Below the pieces are notes generated by a model that ran no database searches, was not told where the DNA came from, and saw only the letters and a list, made by a program, of their open reading frames with translations. From contig CAWUHX010000173.1 of the NCBI GenBank assembly GCA_963922205.1, positions 124,001-188,000 on the forward strand: 64,000 nucleotides of DNA, in the 5' to 3' direction. Below, piece by piece: positions 12,201 through 23,715 of this stretch; the stretch's first letter is position 1, and each line of letters begins with the position of its first letter. A program made the position numbers and the translations under genes. The DNA comes from Romanomermis culicivorax (taxonomy: Eukaryota > Nematoda > Enoplea > Mermithida > Mermithidae).

Positions 12201-15200
12201 AAGGACAATTGTCCTTTGAAAAAATATATAAGGAAAAAGTAGGAATTTCGATAGTTTGAGTGTCAAGTTGGTTGAACTGTGCATGAAAAATGAAGGATGA
12301 TAAATTTTTTTTAAATGCGGGGGGCTGCGCCCCCCACACCCCCTGCTTTCTTTTTTTAATGTGGGGGCTGCCGCCCCCACACCCCTGGAAGAGACAACAT
12401 TGTCATTATATAGTCCTAAAAATATTCAAATTGTCCTTTTCTGAGCTTGAAACAGCATATTTTGACATTTTGTATGGTTACTGTAGCTTTACACTTTATA
12501 GAAATTTTTTTCTATAGATTAAGTAGAGGACCTAAATCCAAGCTGAAACCTTTTTTCCATTTTCAAAAATGTCAATTTTTGAAGGAATAGTCAGCATTCA
12601 AAGATTTGAGGTTATAACATGTGGGTATAGTGAATTGGAAAAGTCTTTACTAAAACGGTATGATACAGCATTACATCAAATCTCGGACTATTTCTAAATT
12701 AAGGCTCATCACAAATGATGATCATAAGTGAAATTTCAATGTCCAAATATCGTTCAATGTCTGGGAATTCAATTTTGTAAAAATGCAGAATTTTCCATTC
12801 TATGCTTAATCACACAAAGTTCCAAAATGTAATAACTCGGTCAATTTTCGTCCAATTTCAAAAATCTAAAGTGTATACCACTGCTATTGAAGAGCTCTTT
12901 AAACGTACACGAAGAAGTTTTACAAAGTCACATTTCACTTTACACTTTGGAAAAAGGTTGTTTTTGACCAACTTTGACTATGCGTATCTCTGTGAATTTT
13001 CTTTCAAATGACTCAGGAGTTTAAGGGGTTGTATACCAAGAGTCAGAGATGCTATTCGTAAAAAGTTGTGAACTTTACACTAATATTGAGTGATTTTATT
13101 TTTTTTTTGTATTTTTTGCATTGTGAGGCGAAATAGCGAATTCCCGTATATAAGCGAATATGGAATGTGTACGTCTTGATAAGCTCTACAATATATCAAA
13201 AAATAAAAAAATTAAATTTACAGTTTTTTTGCAATTTGGACAAACGTGATTTTACAAAACACATTTTACACCCGTTTACACTCAATTTTGATTTTTTTGG
13301 AACAATTCTTTGATATTCTGATAGCCCTCGCCGAACTCTACTTGAACGACACCGAACAAATTTTAGACGATGCATACCTGAAAATCGCCCAGGGGACGTG
13401 GGTCGCAAAACTTCAATGCTTAATAGCCGGAGAACGAATAGGGGTTGGACCATATGGCGATAGCTTATATAGGTCAGAGGAGCGTGCCCGACAACATATT
13501 AAATTTTTAGATTTTTCCAATACGCCGGATTGGAGATTTTTTTGCGGGCCTATACTTTGCACAGGGCGTACTGTAGCCGAAATTTTTTGTGTACTCTGTA
13601 TAGAACTCGCCGTGCTCTATCCAATGCACTTGGTTTCGAGTTCCAATGACAAAAACTCGCGGAGCTATAGAGGTCCAAAGTTGCGATTATCAGGATGCAG
13701 GTATACTGTAGGTGCCAAAAAATTATAATCCCCGACCCAAACATATTCCCAAAATATCAGGGCAAGTTGTTCGTTCAAAATTTCGGCAAATTGAGCCCGA
13801 ACGCACAACTCAAAAAAAATTTGCATATTCTACAGTAAGACATGAAAAAAATTTTTCCACCCAACTTGACCATCATTTTGATATATAATGTTGTTATAGA
13901 AAATATCATTAGTTTAAGAGTTATTCAATGTTAAAGATGCCCGAAATGCTACAGTACGCCTACAGTAAGACTTGGAAAGTTAAAACCTTGATTTTCGAAA
14001 TTTTTGACCTCGATAACCCTAAAATGTCTTCGCTTCCAGCTCGTTTTGACCAAAGGGAAAAAACTTTCGCTCCCCCGCCCCCTCCTTGTGCACGGCCCTG
14101 TTGCGACATATGCTTTTTCCAAAAATGTCGCAACATTAAGACGTTTAACGTGCGACATATAAGGTAACATAATGTGCGACATATGCTATGACATACACCG
14201 CGCAATTATCCATCCCATATTATTTTCAATGTCCAAAAGAAAGTCTGTTGCTTTTTTTGCGTCTGTCACGATTACGCGCACCAAGCACACAAATAGTACC
14301 AAATGTCGCGCTGTATGTCGGCCAAAATAGCCGGCTGAGCGAAAGAGCAAACTGTATGTCGGGTGTATGTCGCTTATATGTCGGGCTTATGTCGCGCTCG
14401 TTCACACCTGACGATTTTACTTAACATACGTATGTCGCGTATATGTCGCGACATGTATGTCGGGTATATTTTGCGCAAAATGTCGCCGTGTGAACCGGCC
14501 TTAAACGTTTATCGAAACAGAATGTGAATTAAGCGATTCCTAAAAGTATTACCGTCAAACTAACTACTGAATATTTACGTCTTGGTCAACTAATCAAGTG
14601 CATAGTGTAAGAATGAACTGATTTAATTAGAATCAGATGAGAGTCTTATTCCTTTTGAAAGTGCTAGTATCAAGCACAATTTCATGAATTAATACAACAA
14701 AAGCATGTTATCAGAATTGAAAAACTCGCACATTAGTTTGACACCAACGAAGTAACATTTGTCAACAGTGCTAACTGTGCTAAAGAATGCTAATGGAACT
14801 CGTGCTAAAAACCCTGCAGTGAATAATATATGGCAGTTATATAATTTGAACCTTTTGTTGTTTTGTTGTTGAAACTTTGTGTAATAATTTAGCACCTAAC
14901 TTCTCAGTAACCTTTACTGCTTTTCTGAACAGTGAAAATATCCGGATATCCGGATATATTTTCACACCCGGATATCCGACGCACATTACTAGCAATTAGT
15001 ACAAAAAAGATAGAAACACAAAGTGAAAGAAATGGACATATAAATCTTAATTTATAAACTATAAAAATTAAAATTAAAAAACAATGAAAATGTTGTGGTA
15101 GGAGCCAAACTTTCGAAAATGAAACGCTATTCAATATCTTACTAAAACTTTTTGACGAACGCTGGCCGAATCCGAACACAGTTGGTCGATTCTGGCTGTC

Positions 15201-18200
15201 GCTTTCGGCAACTTACTACAATAAGTCGAATAACAAACGAAATATTCTTTCCATCGTACGAAAACGTCACCGATCCTCTGAACTACAGAAACATTTCCGT
15301 TGTTATCTGATTCTCTCGATCCATTAGCGGTTGGCGTGATTGGACCAGTGTCCAAAAGCGACGTTTTCGATGCATTTATAAGGTCGGATTGAAAAGCCGT
15401 ATGGACTTGCAACAGTTGCTGTAAAAAATAAAACCGATAGCGGAAACTACAAACAAACAGATAGAGACTAACTTCTAGATTCATAAACACAATAGAGTGA
15501 TCGTCGGGCGCTAGTATATCACGAAGAGGTTGCGAAAAATCCTGAACATATGCACAGAGATTTTTTATCTAACATTGATTAAGAAAAAAAAAGGAATTAA
15601 AAAATTAATTCGAAGTTTGTTATCTAATAATTGACTCAATAAGGATAAGAAAACAACTGGATATGCAGAATCGATTGAGGTCAAATTGGAAAATTTTAGC
15701 CGACCAAGATAGAATCTTTAAATTCGCGAGCGCTTTTAAAAAATGTCACAACAGTTTGTAAATATTCAACAAAAAAACTCGCAAGGTTAACTAAAATATA
15801 TAAATATATTATATTTGCAAATTTCTCGTCTTTTCCATGTCGTGAACACAGTCTAAGCTCATAAATCGATCTGAGACTTTTTTATGGACGAAAAAGTCAG
15901 ACATGTCTGGAAAGAATAAACAATAGTAAAAAACTTTCATAAAAAGAATAATTCCACGGCGATTCTTACCTGATATAACATTCGAAGAGCATCCACGTAA
16001 TTTTTTTCAGTATCAAGCAATTCTTTGATGCAATGTTGGCGTTTATCTTTCGGTTGGAAGGCCTAAAATATAACCGCACTAAACAATGAACTGAGCGGAA
16101 AATGGCGTGTCTGACTTCGTGTTTCGGAACGCCAATAATGCGATCATATATTTTGGCATCTTCGTCTACCCTATCGTAGACTTCCTCTTCTAGTTCTTTT
16201 GTTCTGAAAGTTATCAATAACAAATATGTAAATAACCAGAAGAAAACAAGAGCGCTGCTTCTGAAGAAAGTATGAAAGACAGAACCAACAGAAACCGTCT
16301 GAACACAATATTCGCAATTTCTAAATATAATCGGACGTACTTTCGAAAAAATTGCTTGAGTTAATGCTATATTCCACCGATAATATGTAACAGGAAAAAA
16401 TGTCATCATGCACATAAGGTATTGGAAGAGAACTATGTTACTATACCACGAAAGTCTGGTATGGGTAAGGACTTGTTGCCGGTCAATTTTCTGAAAACTA
16501 ACAAACGTTCATGACTAAGAAACTACATTAGATGTGAACAGTCAATCTGAATTAACAACCATTCCACATAGAAGAAAGGCCATTATGTTACTGAAAATTA
16601 CAACTAACCACTTTTGAACGATCATGACTATTTCAATTTTTGGATCCTTCAAACATCCTAAAGCGTACGACCCTGTTCAGGTATGGAAAGCGCCAAACAA
16701 ATTTCCGGAATATTTCAATTATATGGCTGGCATAGAGTCAAGTGATAGAACACTGCTCTTGAGGATATAAGAAAGCTGAAAAATGTACATTTTTGGTTGG
16801 TCATTTATGAAAATATGATCAAAAACGTCAATTTTTCCGATGCTTCGCGCAATCAATAAGGAAATTTCATAGATTTTCCATCAGAGCAGCTGATTTTTAA
16901 CCAATTTTCCGACTTTTGGGCCGGCAATTTTGAACTGTTCTTCGTCAAAGACCCGTCCTCATATATCATTTTGAGCGACATGACTCCACCGATCAAACTA
17001 AACCCGCCGATCCCCCCAAACGTCTCATCTCTGTTACATATGCAGATACACTGGTGCAATGCTGAGCCACTGGATCTACAAGTAGCTACGTTTTGGGATC
17101 GGGTACATTGGTGGCAGCTTGTGGCTCGGGAAAATCTACATTTTGTGAAAATAATAAACTATTCGATTCATATGTATAAATGAAAGGGAGAAACTTGAAA
17201 TGAAACAAAAGAATCAGAGTAGGCTAATAGAGGAAAGGAGAACCGATCAAATTTTGAACTTATCAACTAATTCGGGAAATAACTAACTAATTTGCGGACC
17301 GAACAATCAACCAACCTGATTTCTTAAATATTCAAACAACTTTCTTGAAAAATGACAACAAACCTAAAAATTTTGGTCCGGTTGTTACGTGCAAAGTAAA
17401 CTATGCTCAGATGTACGCAGACATGTAATATCTTGACCAGGATGGTTGGAGCAGTATTAGAGGAAATTTTTCGAAAATCCATGTATACCTTTTTTGATAT
17501 TTTCCAACATTGAAACCATTTAGGGGAGGGTGAGGTGAGTTAGATGGAAGAAACCAAGATTTATATATTCACCATCTAGCCTATGAATATATGTCTAGTG
17601 TATATGTATATTAATTATATTACAAGATTTTTTTTAGACAAGCTTACTCGGCAACTTCAGCTAAATCTTTGTAGATTGCTTGATTGTAATAATCATGGTC
17701 GGCGGTTGACAAGCGAAAATTTTCGGGGAAGCCTCTAAAATGTGGTAACATTTGGCTCAAATGAATGCGCAAGACGAAAAACAAGCATAATCAACTTGAC
17801 TCCACTCTGTGCGGCTTGCGGTGTTGTTGACAATCTAGACAACGTCGATAAAACTTTGCCGAAATCGCTAACTTTATATAATTCGCCGGCTTCGAATAGA
17901 TCGCTTTGTTTGAGACCAAAATTTTTCTGGCATGCGTCGAGGAAAAGACAAATATTTTTCAAGCATAGAAACTGAAAATTGCACAAATAAACTGGTGAAC
18001 GTCAACAAAACTTTGCTTCATAAGGCCAGAAACGAAATTTAAAACGGAAGGCCTTCCCGTATGTATAACTACTTAGTTTAAAAAAGTTTCTTTGGACAAG
18101 TTTCTCACTCAGAAGAATTTTTGTAAAGAATATGGTCATTCTGCAATGGATGATAGACGTTATGAACCTTTGTATGAAGAATCACAACATGTGCATTGAC

Positions 18201-21200
18201 ATGTTTACCTTGTTCGCTCACTCGTTTGCAATTAAAATATAGAGCGCACATTCTAAAACATTAAATCGTCAGGCGTGCATATTTGGGTCGATCAACAAGG
18301 TCTGGTTAGCAGACGTCATGTTTCTTAAGGAAATGGTCATCACCAATAGGTCATCTTTCAACCTGCGCTTTTCATATAGTCTGGACTGGGAATATGTAAT
18401 TGAGAATATGACACAAACTTCATCGTCTGGGCTGGAGTAGCTGGCCAATGAACGGGCCAGAAATGTGCTGGAGTGGCTGTTCTTTGACACCCTTCGATGG
18501 ACTAGGCTTGAATTGCTGTCCGAGGTCTATCGTCTATAGCGGGAATATTTTTTAAGGCCCTCGCATCTGCTAGGGAACTTTTGTCAGGCTCAGTACTCTC
18601 ATATATAATTTCGTCTCATTTATTTTGCACAAATCTATATTTTATTACTAAAATATAGCCTAATTTTTATCTATGTAGATCTAGACTTGTTTTCTTGTGG
18701 ATTTGTGCAAAAATCCACATCCACTTCCTTCATTGTTCCAGGTTCTGAAACCACGTCACCTGTGACAATAATGATCTTTGCGAGGCTGTCAAGTCGGAAT
18801 TTTTTTCGAAAAAGAGTCGGATTTATTTGTATTATTTTTTATTCAAATGTATTCCGATCTACTGTAATTGAGCGATTTTGGGAATCTTGTTAAACAAGTC
18901 GAGACCCTCGGTTTTGCTGTTGAATAATTTTTGACGGAAAAGAATTCTTTTGAGTTTAGAAAAAACTAGAAGTACACCTTGTTGAGCCATTGGCTGTTTT
19001 TAATCCCATCATTGAAATGGCGTAACAACTTCCGAAAATCAAAAAACTTTTTGACCCGACGAAATAAGACGTTGGATTTTTTAAAAGTAGACGTATTTCA
19101 AGTCGACGTTGTGGTTCAAATGTACTTTCAATAGAACAAAAAGCAATAGCTACTGATTATCTTTTTTTTCACCCGTTGGGATTCACAGTACAGATCCATA
19201 CGTTTCGAACATGGATAGGTACATACAGGCCTGTAGCAGGGAGGTTGGGAGGCCATGCTCCCCACAAATATTTCAAGTGTTAAAAAAGTATCCTTGATTT
19301 CTCTCTTCAGGAAAAAGTCAAGTCAGAAATGCCAATTTTATAGTAAATTAAGTGGAAAAAATGTGTGCCAACCCGAAAGAAATTCCTGGCTACAGAAATA
19401 CTGTTTGGCAACTTCGTCAGCGTGTTGAGCAATTCTAGAATAGCCACGATCAGGGGACTTTGAGTGCAGAAAATTTTGATCAGTATCGTCTGCTGAAGGA
19501 AAGTGAGACAACTTGTGTCAACCAAGTGAGAGGTTGGAGGAAATGAAAGCTGGAGTTCATCAGTTGATAGACTAAAAAAATTTATTTACGATCGTTAGAA
19601 TCATAAGCAGCAAAATCGGGCGGATCCTGTAATGACAAAGAACTTTAACGTAGCAGTACACAGTCCAGAAAAAGTCCAAGAAAACTGCGGCAACAGAACT
19701 CAAAAGATGATCGATCAAAATGGCGTAACAAATTTGATTAGTGGTATTCACCAGCATACATGCACGGCAAGAATTTTTCAGGGGGATTTCTAGGAAGCTC
19801 TATCAAGAGTGGGTGGGGGTGGTTGAGCGGAAAAAGATAGCTCCACAACCATGTTTATTATACAAAATATGCGTGAAAAAATATCCTCAAAAAAGGTTTA
19901 GGGGGGCGTGCATGTATTTTTTAAAGACATTTTTTTAACGACGAAAATTTGCTCCCAATGGCGGAAGAATCGTCAACAATCATTGAAGAAACAGAAATCG
20001 GCAGAATTGTCGAACAAGAGGTCGATCAGCGAATGGTTATAAAAAACCGAGTCTTCGACTATCAATGTTTTCGATAATGTAATGCCTATGATCAAGAACA
20101 AAATCAAAGAAATTGACCTATTGAGTTTTCACCTACGCCAAAGCGGGAAGAAACGTCATCAATTGAACACTGCCATCCATATCAATATGTAAAAGAACTT
20201 ATAATAGGAGACAATGAAACCAGAGATGCAGCGGGTACCCGGAACTGAATATCGAATGCCCGAACTATTTTCAGCTACCCGAACCCGACCGAACTCGAAT
20301 AAATTGCTTGCCAGATGCCCGAACTCGAATATTGTTGACAATGTTTTGGGTTTTTTTTCGGGTTTATGCGAGAGCTTCAGAGCACTTATATTATTCAAAA
20401 TCAATTCATCAATAGAAACATTTACTTATCGATATTTTCGATTGCATTGTAGCAAATTAATTTTGACAAACAATTATTTTTCGGCGGCTCCAAAAAGTAT
20501 AAAAAAAGATAATGTTGAATATTTTATCATATGAGATGCATTGATCAAATAAACGCAAACAGTGTTTCTCCATACCAAGCATTTTCGTTTTTGCTCGACT
20601 GTTTCAACACCTGTACGATACCAACCACATTGGCATACCTATAGTTTAGGCGAGGTTGGGGGGGGGGCAACTCGGTTAGACCTAATAGCTAAATTTTCGG
20701 ATCCTCCATTCCAAATCGAGAAAGATTGGTCAAAAAATAGCAATTGTGGCTTTTTTGGAAAACATTCCGAAATTTTCGTTTTTCTCTGACTTTTTTGAGG
20801 ATCTCAGAATTTTGAGGAAAATGGGTACGAATTTGGAGTTTACCCACCCCCACCGATGGTAGGTCTTACAAGCATGCTCATTGATCTGTGCTGAAGTAGC
20901 TGTACAAAGTCTAACGTCTACAGTAGGACTATTTGTGGGAATTTCGCATGGCATCTGCTAGGAACCCTTGTCAGGCATCACACTTTTTGGGTGGAACTGT
21001 AATCTCTTCATACATGTAATTAGGGAAGTGCCATAGGAGCACCACCCAGAAATTGTCCACCATATGGCTGGCCACTTGGAGATCCTTCCACAGAATTTGC
21101 CAATTATATGGCTAACCATATGGTAGTCATAGACTCAGGCTTGTTTCAAGTGTTACAAAAAAGAAACAAAACCTTTGGTTTTTTTCTTCAAAAAAAAAGT

Positions 21201-22049
21201 CGAGTCAGAAATGCCAATTCTACAAGAAATTCAGTGAAAAAATGTGCGCCCCCTCCGGAAAAATTTTTGGCTGAAGGCCTGTAGGGACTCCTATATTTTG
21301 GTCCAAAAAACACTGAAAAATGTCAATTTTTGACGAAAAATTATTATTTTAGAGCAAAAATGGTGAAAAAAGTCAATTTCGCGCCATGAATACATTTACT
21401 TTTTGGACAAAAATTATTATTTTTTTTGAACCATTTTTTGAAGAAAAAATCGTATTTTTTCAAGACCCCCTTTAATTTTGGACAATCGACGATCCTCCGC
21501 GCTCAAAAAATTCGCTAGAGCCCGCATGCTTTGGGACTTCGTTACATGTATGTTCATTTGTGTTCGTATTCTCACCTATTCCGTACAAATCGTGATTATT
21601 TTCCTACTAAAATAAAGCCCGATTTGTATCCGGATTTGTTTTTTTGTGGTCAACATCCACTACCTTCTTAATATTGTTTTGGGTTGTGAAACAGCCCTAC
21701 CTGTGACACGCTCAATGTCAATCGTCAAAACTCCCAAAAATTAACAAAAAAGGAATTAAAATGTAAATTTTAAGAAATATATATAATGATTGAAGCTTAC
21801 CTGAGAAAGTTGCGGCCTCAGGCTAACTTCCCGCATATCGATGCTTTCTTTGCAAAGCTTGTTTACCAATTGGCACAAAAGAACTCCATCGCGTAGCGTT
21901 TGCGCGAAATCTACGATTTCCGCTTGCTTGAACGTAACACGGTGATCTTTGTCGAGTATCTGACATCTGATCAACCATTGAACGCATTCGGTCCACAAAA
22001 GCGATGGGTCGGAGGTGTTACCAATAAATTTAGACATATAGTATCGCAA
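260..22049 (-). CDS. vav: Vav-type Rho/Rac guanine-nucleotide exchange factor (5' and middle part of gene)
   Basis: Seen: fifteen minus-strand exons with canonical or near-canonical splice sites and compatible phases: 21801-22037 (start ATG at 22037, or 22049), 17806-17971, 17648-17732, 16116-16203, 15970-16062, 15473-15541, 15143-15418, 11534-11620, 11404-11475, 10616-10708, 10448-10545, 9361-9409, 8832-8933, 1041-1150 and about 260-412. In order they encode a calponin-homology domain ([15 protein letters not shown] core, FLCLKNI), an acidic tyrosine-containing segment ([18 protein letters not shown]), a DH domain ([33 protein letters not shown]), a PH domain ([18 protein letters not shown]...KEKWLHALK) and the first half of a C1 zinc finger ([19 protein letters not shown]). 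Known: Vav proteins activate Rac/Rho at the membrane downstream of tyrosine kinases. Inferred: the SH3-SH2-SH3 exons lie beyond position 1. The ends of exons 2 and 4 and the end of the C1 exon are my least certain boundaries. The 7.7-kb and 3.5-kb introns are swollen by transposons. Confidence 0.9.
1622..1825 (-). repeat. tRNA-headed (SINE-like) insertion in the left terminal repeat of the hAT element
   Basis: The left terminal repeat matches the right one (reverse complement, about 3,300-3,400) on both sides of this stretch, but the right repeat lacks it, so it is an insertion of about 200 bp. A short GTTGA string near both edges may be the target duplication. It carries the tRNA-like sequence at 1673-1745. 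Boundaries are approximate. Confidence 0.55.
1673..1745 (-). tRNA. tRNA-Thr(GGT)-like sequence, possibly a SINE head or pseudogene
   Basis: The minus strand folds by eye into a complete cloverleaf of 73 nt: acceptor GCTCGGT/ACCGAGC (7 pairs), D arm GCTC/GAGT, anticodon arm TGCAG/CCGCA with loop ATGGTAG (anticodon GGT, Thr), 5-nt variable loop, and T arm CTGGG/CCCAG with loop TTCAAGA. A-box-like TGGCTCAGTTGG and B-box-like GGTTCAAGACC are present, and a TTTT run follows within 10 nt. Oddities: an A-C mismatch in the anticodon stem, a C discriminator base, and its location inside a transposon terminus. It may be a mobile tRNA-derived SINE rather than a working gene. Confidence 0.6.
4241..5362. 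mobile_element. PIF/Harbinger-like remnant with long subterminal AGCTGCAGCT arrays
   Basis: Inverted ends: left GGGCCAGTTTCATC, right (inverted) GGGACGGTTTCATC. Inside them are mirrored arrays of TTAAGCTGCAGC-type palindromes (4,255-4,490 and 5,105-5,345), then a second inverted pair (about 4,505-4,600 and 4,980-5,090). The centre keeps a coding scrap of a Myb/SANT-like protein, which suggests PIF/Harbinger ancestry. I could not find a convincing target-site duplication, so the superfamily call is an inference. Confidence 0.6.
4687..4842 (+). pseudogene. Myb/SANT-like DNA-binding domain fragment (Harbinger ORF1-type)
   Basis: A 51-codon open frame reads [16 protein letters not shown] followed by a conserved-looking RLKMIQFEK helix. 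The lysine/arginine start, the W-E-E-I-T core and the V-x-x-x-L-K helix resemble Myb/SANT-like adaptor proteins encoded beside PIF/Harbinger transposases. It is far shorter than a full protein and ends at a TAA, so it is a relic inside the 4241-5362 repeat. A MADF/Myb host-gene fragment is the alternative. Confidence 0.45.
5363..7339. other. AT-rich part of Vav intron 13, no gene seen
   Basis: Only short chance frames occur here (for example around 6,150-6,350, 6,500-6,970 and 7,026-7,226). None shows a domain motif, and none fits the phases needed by the flanking Vav exons at 8832-8933 and 1041-1150. Confidence 0.6.
7340..7540. repeat. GC-rich palindrome-rich repeat (CTGGCGTAAGC family)
   Basis: A GC-rich island of overlapping short palindromes built from GCGCCAGGCTGGC, GGCTTACGCC and CTGGCGTAAGCCAGCGC units. 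The same vocabulary makes up the repeats at about 8,605-8,770 and 24,440-24,605, so this looks like a more diverged or partial member of that family. Confidence 0.5.
7995..8389 (+). repeat. Copy 1 of the ACATGTAA-ended repeat family
   Basis: Begins TACATGTAACAGGGACCCGAGG, passes through a conserved middle (Gccggggg tcagtaattcccaaaattttg-like, then an atggctagccatatgg-like palindromic zone) and ends near a CACCTACATG motif. Related copies lie at 10,017-10,315 (same strand, truncated), 21,012-21,555 (inverted), 26,255-26,345 (inverted, truncated) and 27,012-27,430 (same strand, most complete). Confidence 0.6.
8389..8600 (+). repeat. Inverted counterpart of 26,040-26,260
   Basis: This stretch (ttttcatgatttattcatc ... 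gaaacggagtgaatcgtgat ... ttggaaatttttcg) reappears in reverse orientation at 26,040-26,260, directly joined in both places to the ACATGTAA-ended repeat. The mobile or duplicated unit is therefore larger than the 400-bp repeat alone. Confidence 0.55.
8605..8770 (+). repeat. GC-rich palindromic MITE-like repeat, copy A
   Basis: Bounded by CTTATCTAGCGTAAGATTG and a TAAGGAGAATAATCC end, with a GC-rich palindromic core (ggctgggctggcccagccc). The copy at about 24,440-24,605 is its reverse complement, including the same CTTATCTAGCGTAAG outer arm, which marks that arm as part of the element. It lies in Vav intron 13, next to exon 8832-8933. Confidence 0.6.
9530..9835. repeat. GC-rich island flanked by an imperfect direct repeat
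   Basis: A sharp rise in GC in Vav intron 11. It is bounded by two similar 35-bp segments (at about 9,530 and 9,795: agcag..taccaccyagygygcgagaacc). On the minus strand a 46-codon frame (9,650-9,800) contains [20 protein letters not shown] and looks protein-like, but I do not recognise it. It could be a retroposed gene fragment or SINE. Confidence 0.4.
10017..10315 (+). repeat. Copy 2 of the ACATGTAA-ended repeat family (3' truncated)
   Basis: Starts GATGTAACGGGACCCCGAGG and follows copy 1 through the gccggggtcagtaattccc block and the gcgcgaagcgcctggaaaattgacg block, then stops at about 10,310 without the palindromic end seen in the other copies. It includes a 14-G run. Confidence 0.55.
11860..14501. 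mobile_element. Middle level of the nest: Harbinger-like MITE with TAA duplications
   Basis: Inverted ends AGCCCAGTTCACACGGCGACA and AGGCCGGTTCACACGGCGACA (as read inward), each preceded by TAA (11857-11859 and 14502-14504), matching the TWA target duplication of PIF/Harbinger elements. The body is built from repeated GTATGTCGC/GCGACATAC motifs. It was split by the hAT at 11907-14100; without that insert it is about 440 bp. Confidence 0.75.
11907..14100. mobile_element. Innermost hAT-like element of the nest
   Basis: Termini CAGGGCCGTGCGCAGG and CAGGGCCGTGCACAAGG (inverted), with an exact 8-bp duplication TTGCGACA on both sides (11899-11906 and 14101-14108). It has purine/pyrimidine-rich G and C runs just inside both ends and a palindrome of 'gggggctgcgccccc' type at 12,318-12,385. 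The longest frame (13246-13728, plus strand, 160 codons) shows no transposase motif I recognise. A related terminus occurs at 26,397. Confidence 0.8.
18545..18790 (+). repeat. Diverged direct repeat of 20,945-21,015 plus 21,550-21,715
   Basis: The segment starting gcatctgctagggaac and ending caggttctgaaaccacgtcacctgtgac reappears at 20,945-21,715, where it is interrupted by an inverted copy of the ACATGTAA-ended repeat (21,012-21,555). This gives an approximate unoccupied site for that insertion. Confidence 0.55.
19262..19400 (+). repeat. Direct repeat of 21,135-21,275
   Basis: Shared core: ttcaagtgttaaaaaa ... aaagtcaagtcagaaatgcc ... aaaaaatgtgtgcc. Noncoding and diverged. It adds to the evidence for local duplication between 18.5 and 21.7 kb in Vav intron 1. 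Confidence 0.5.
19754..19918 (+). repeat. Short repeat with CATACATGCAC ends
   Basis: Begins CATACATGCACGG and ends GCGTGCATGTAT, the same terminal words as the hAT-like copies at 1242-3723 and 25306-25715. It is only about 165 bp, and I see no clear flanking duplication. Confidence 0.4.
21012..21555 (-). repeat. Copy 3 of the ACATGTAA-ended repeat family (inverted)
   Basis: Runs from CATACATGTAATTAGGG to CGTTACATGTATG with the family's palindromic ccatatggc zone, now near its left end. It sits inside a segment duplicated from 18,545-18,790, which suggests that it inserted after that duplication. Confidence 0.6.
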
Positions 22050-22089
22050 AGACGTGATATTTCAATCCTATACAATTCAAGTTTGATCT

Positions 22090-22640
22090 GAAGCAGAGCA
22101 CCCCACGGGGGGTATGAGGGGGGTATTACCCCCGTCTTAGATTTGGAAATTCATTTACTACCCCCATAAAAACAGCTCACTATAGCAAAAAATTTTGGTA
22201 GACTTCATCCTCTCCCCAGTAGGTTATACTAATTCGAGAAAAATTGCAGAATGTGTGATTCTGAGGAATTACTCACTGCTTTTTTTGACACATTTACTGA
22301 GCAAATGATAATGGGAAAGTATGCAACTTCTGTGCCATATAGCGATTTTTAGGAAAGGATATCGGCACATTAATATATACTACTTGTAGGAAATCATTAT
22401 AAATATAATTGGGAGATGAAATAATGACTTATGTATATGTGATTAATCAATAAAACGCCCCTTGGGAAGAAAAACATCATGTTCTTAAAATTCTGCCTCT
22501 TCATGCTCTCCTTTTCTTTTCCCCGCTTCTGCGTTGGGTCTTCTGTGCGCATATGGTTACCCAAGCTGTGGCATACTTTCCTGCTATAAGTTGAGACATG
22601 TGAGGTCTGTTGATGTGGATCAGGAGTAGTACTTGGTTTC
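22090..22640. other. Noncoding stretch upstream of the Vav start, no gene seen
   Basis: Contains a gggggtattaccccc palindrome at 22,118-22,135 and no supported frame. If the Vav start at 22037/22049 is right, any first non-coding exon and promoter would lie in or beyond this stretch; I cannot point to a specific promoter element. Confidence 0.4.
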
Positions 22641-22651
22641 AAACTCGTAGT

Positions 22652-22846
22652 TCATAGTCTAATGGGATTAATAATACTAAAGCCACATTCAGCATCAGGA
22701 CTTTCAATTGGAAGCACTGTTCCAAGCCTAATTAGTGATGGGATGAGCCCATACTGCTGAAGATGCTGGTTGAAACAATGTTTCCAAACGTATGTTGTGC
22801 CTGATTCTTGAAATGTGCAGGAATCAGTTGGCACAACAGTCTTCAA
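22652..22846 (-). pseudogene. hAT transposase C-terminal (dimerisation) fragment
   Basis: Minus-strand frame with GTVLPIESPDAECGFSIIN, resembling the conserved hAT dimerisation segment (L-P-x-x-S-x-D-x-E-x-G-F-S-x-x-N-x-I). Only about 60 codons survive and the frame ends soon after the motif. No terminal repeats were tied to it. Confidence 0.5.
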
Positions 22847-23644
22847 AGTGTGACTGTTCTGTACGTATAATTAGTGCATTAAAGTTGCATGATTGGGAGC
22901 TGGAAAATGGAGTTGAAATAGTAAATGTTTTTTGACTGTAAAAAGCATAAAGTAGGGGCATTATTCTATGTGGTTAGAGTACTACAACTCCCCCTCCTTC
23001 GCAAAAAGTTGGGGGCAAAAAAAAGGTCACGGCATATTTCAAGTACTACCCTTAAAATTTACGATTTTACCCCTACATAAATTTTCGGCCTTGGGGACCT
23101 CTGATCTGAAGCAACAAAGGAATTGGGTTTTTTACGAAAAAAATTTGAAAATGTGGAAAAACATTTTGAGCATAGTTCTCATTCAGAAAAAATACCGGAT
23201 GGGTGTCCACATGCCGTCTTCAACAATGATGGTTTATAAATTGTACTGATGGTTGGAAGGGCTGTCCTCAAAGTGTTACCACATGTTTTGTCATCATACA
23301 GTAAGTATATTAACCTGATTATTATGTCAAATTTTTGCCACATGCACAAATTCATTTCGGTAATGACAAATTTCCCAGACGGAAATGCAAGCCTTTTGTG
23401 AGACAGGATGTAGGGTATTTGGTATGATATAATATCTGATATTGAGATCAAAAGTTTCGCATTCTTTTCAATCTTCTGTTCCTTTAGTGAACTGCTCGAA
23501 GATTTCAACCGAATGCGTACAGGTATCTAATTTGAACTGAAAAGTAGCTTGAGAAGCTGAGCCTCTTTTTACCCTTCTGTCCTCTTTTCGATCAATAAAA
23601 AATTAGAGTTGAATTTTGCGATATTTTCGGTTTTATTCATTATT

Positions 23645-23660
23645 TTTTTATTACTATTAC

Positions 23661-23715
<55 letters not shown>

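Larger units (their letters stand above)
11755..14991. mobile_element. Outer hAT-like element of a three-level nest in Vav intron 7
   Basis: Ends TAGTGATGTGCG and (inverted) TAGTAATGTGCG, followed on both sides by subterminal GGATATCCGGATAT palindromes. Flanks GCAAATAG (11747-11754) and GCAATTAG (14992-14999) match at 7 of 8 positions, as expected for a hAT duplication. Once the inner insertions are removed only about 600 bp remain, with no coding capacity seen, so it is a non-autonomous derivative. Confidence 0.75.

Noticed and set aside
13246..13728. 160-codon plus-strand frame inside the innermost hAT element
   Set aside because: It has no recognisable transposase or domain motif and overlaps an open minus-strand frame; it may be chance or a very diverged gene.
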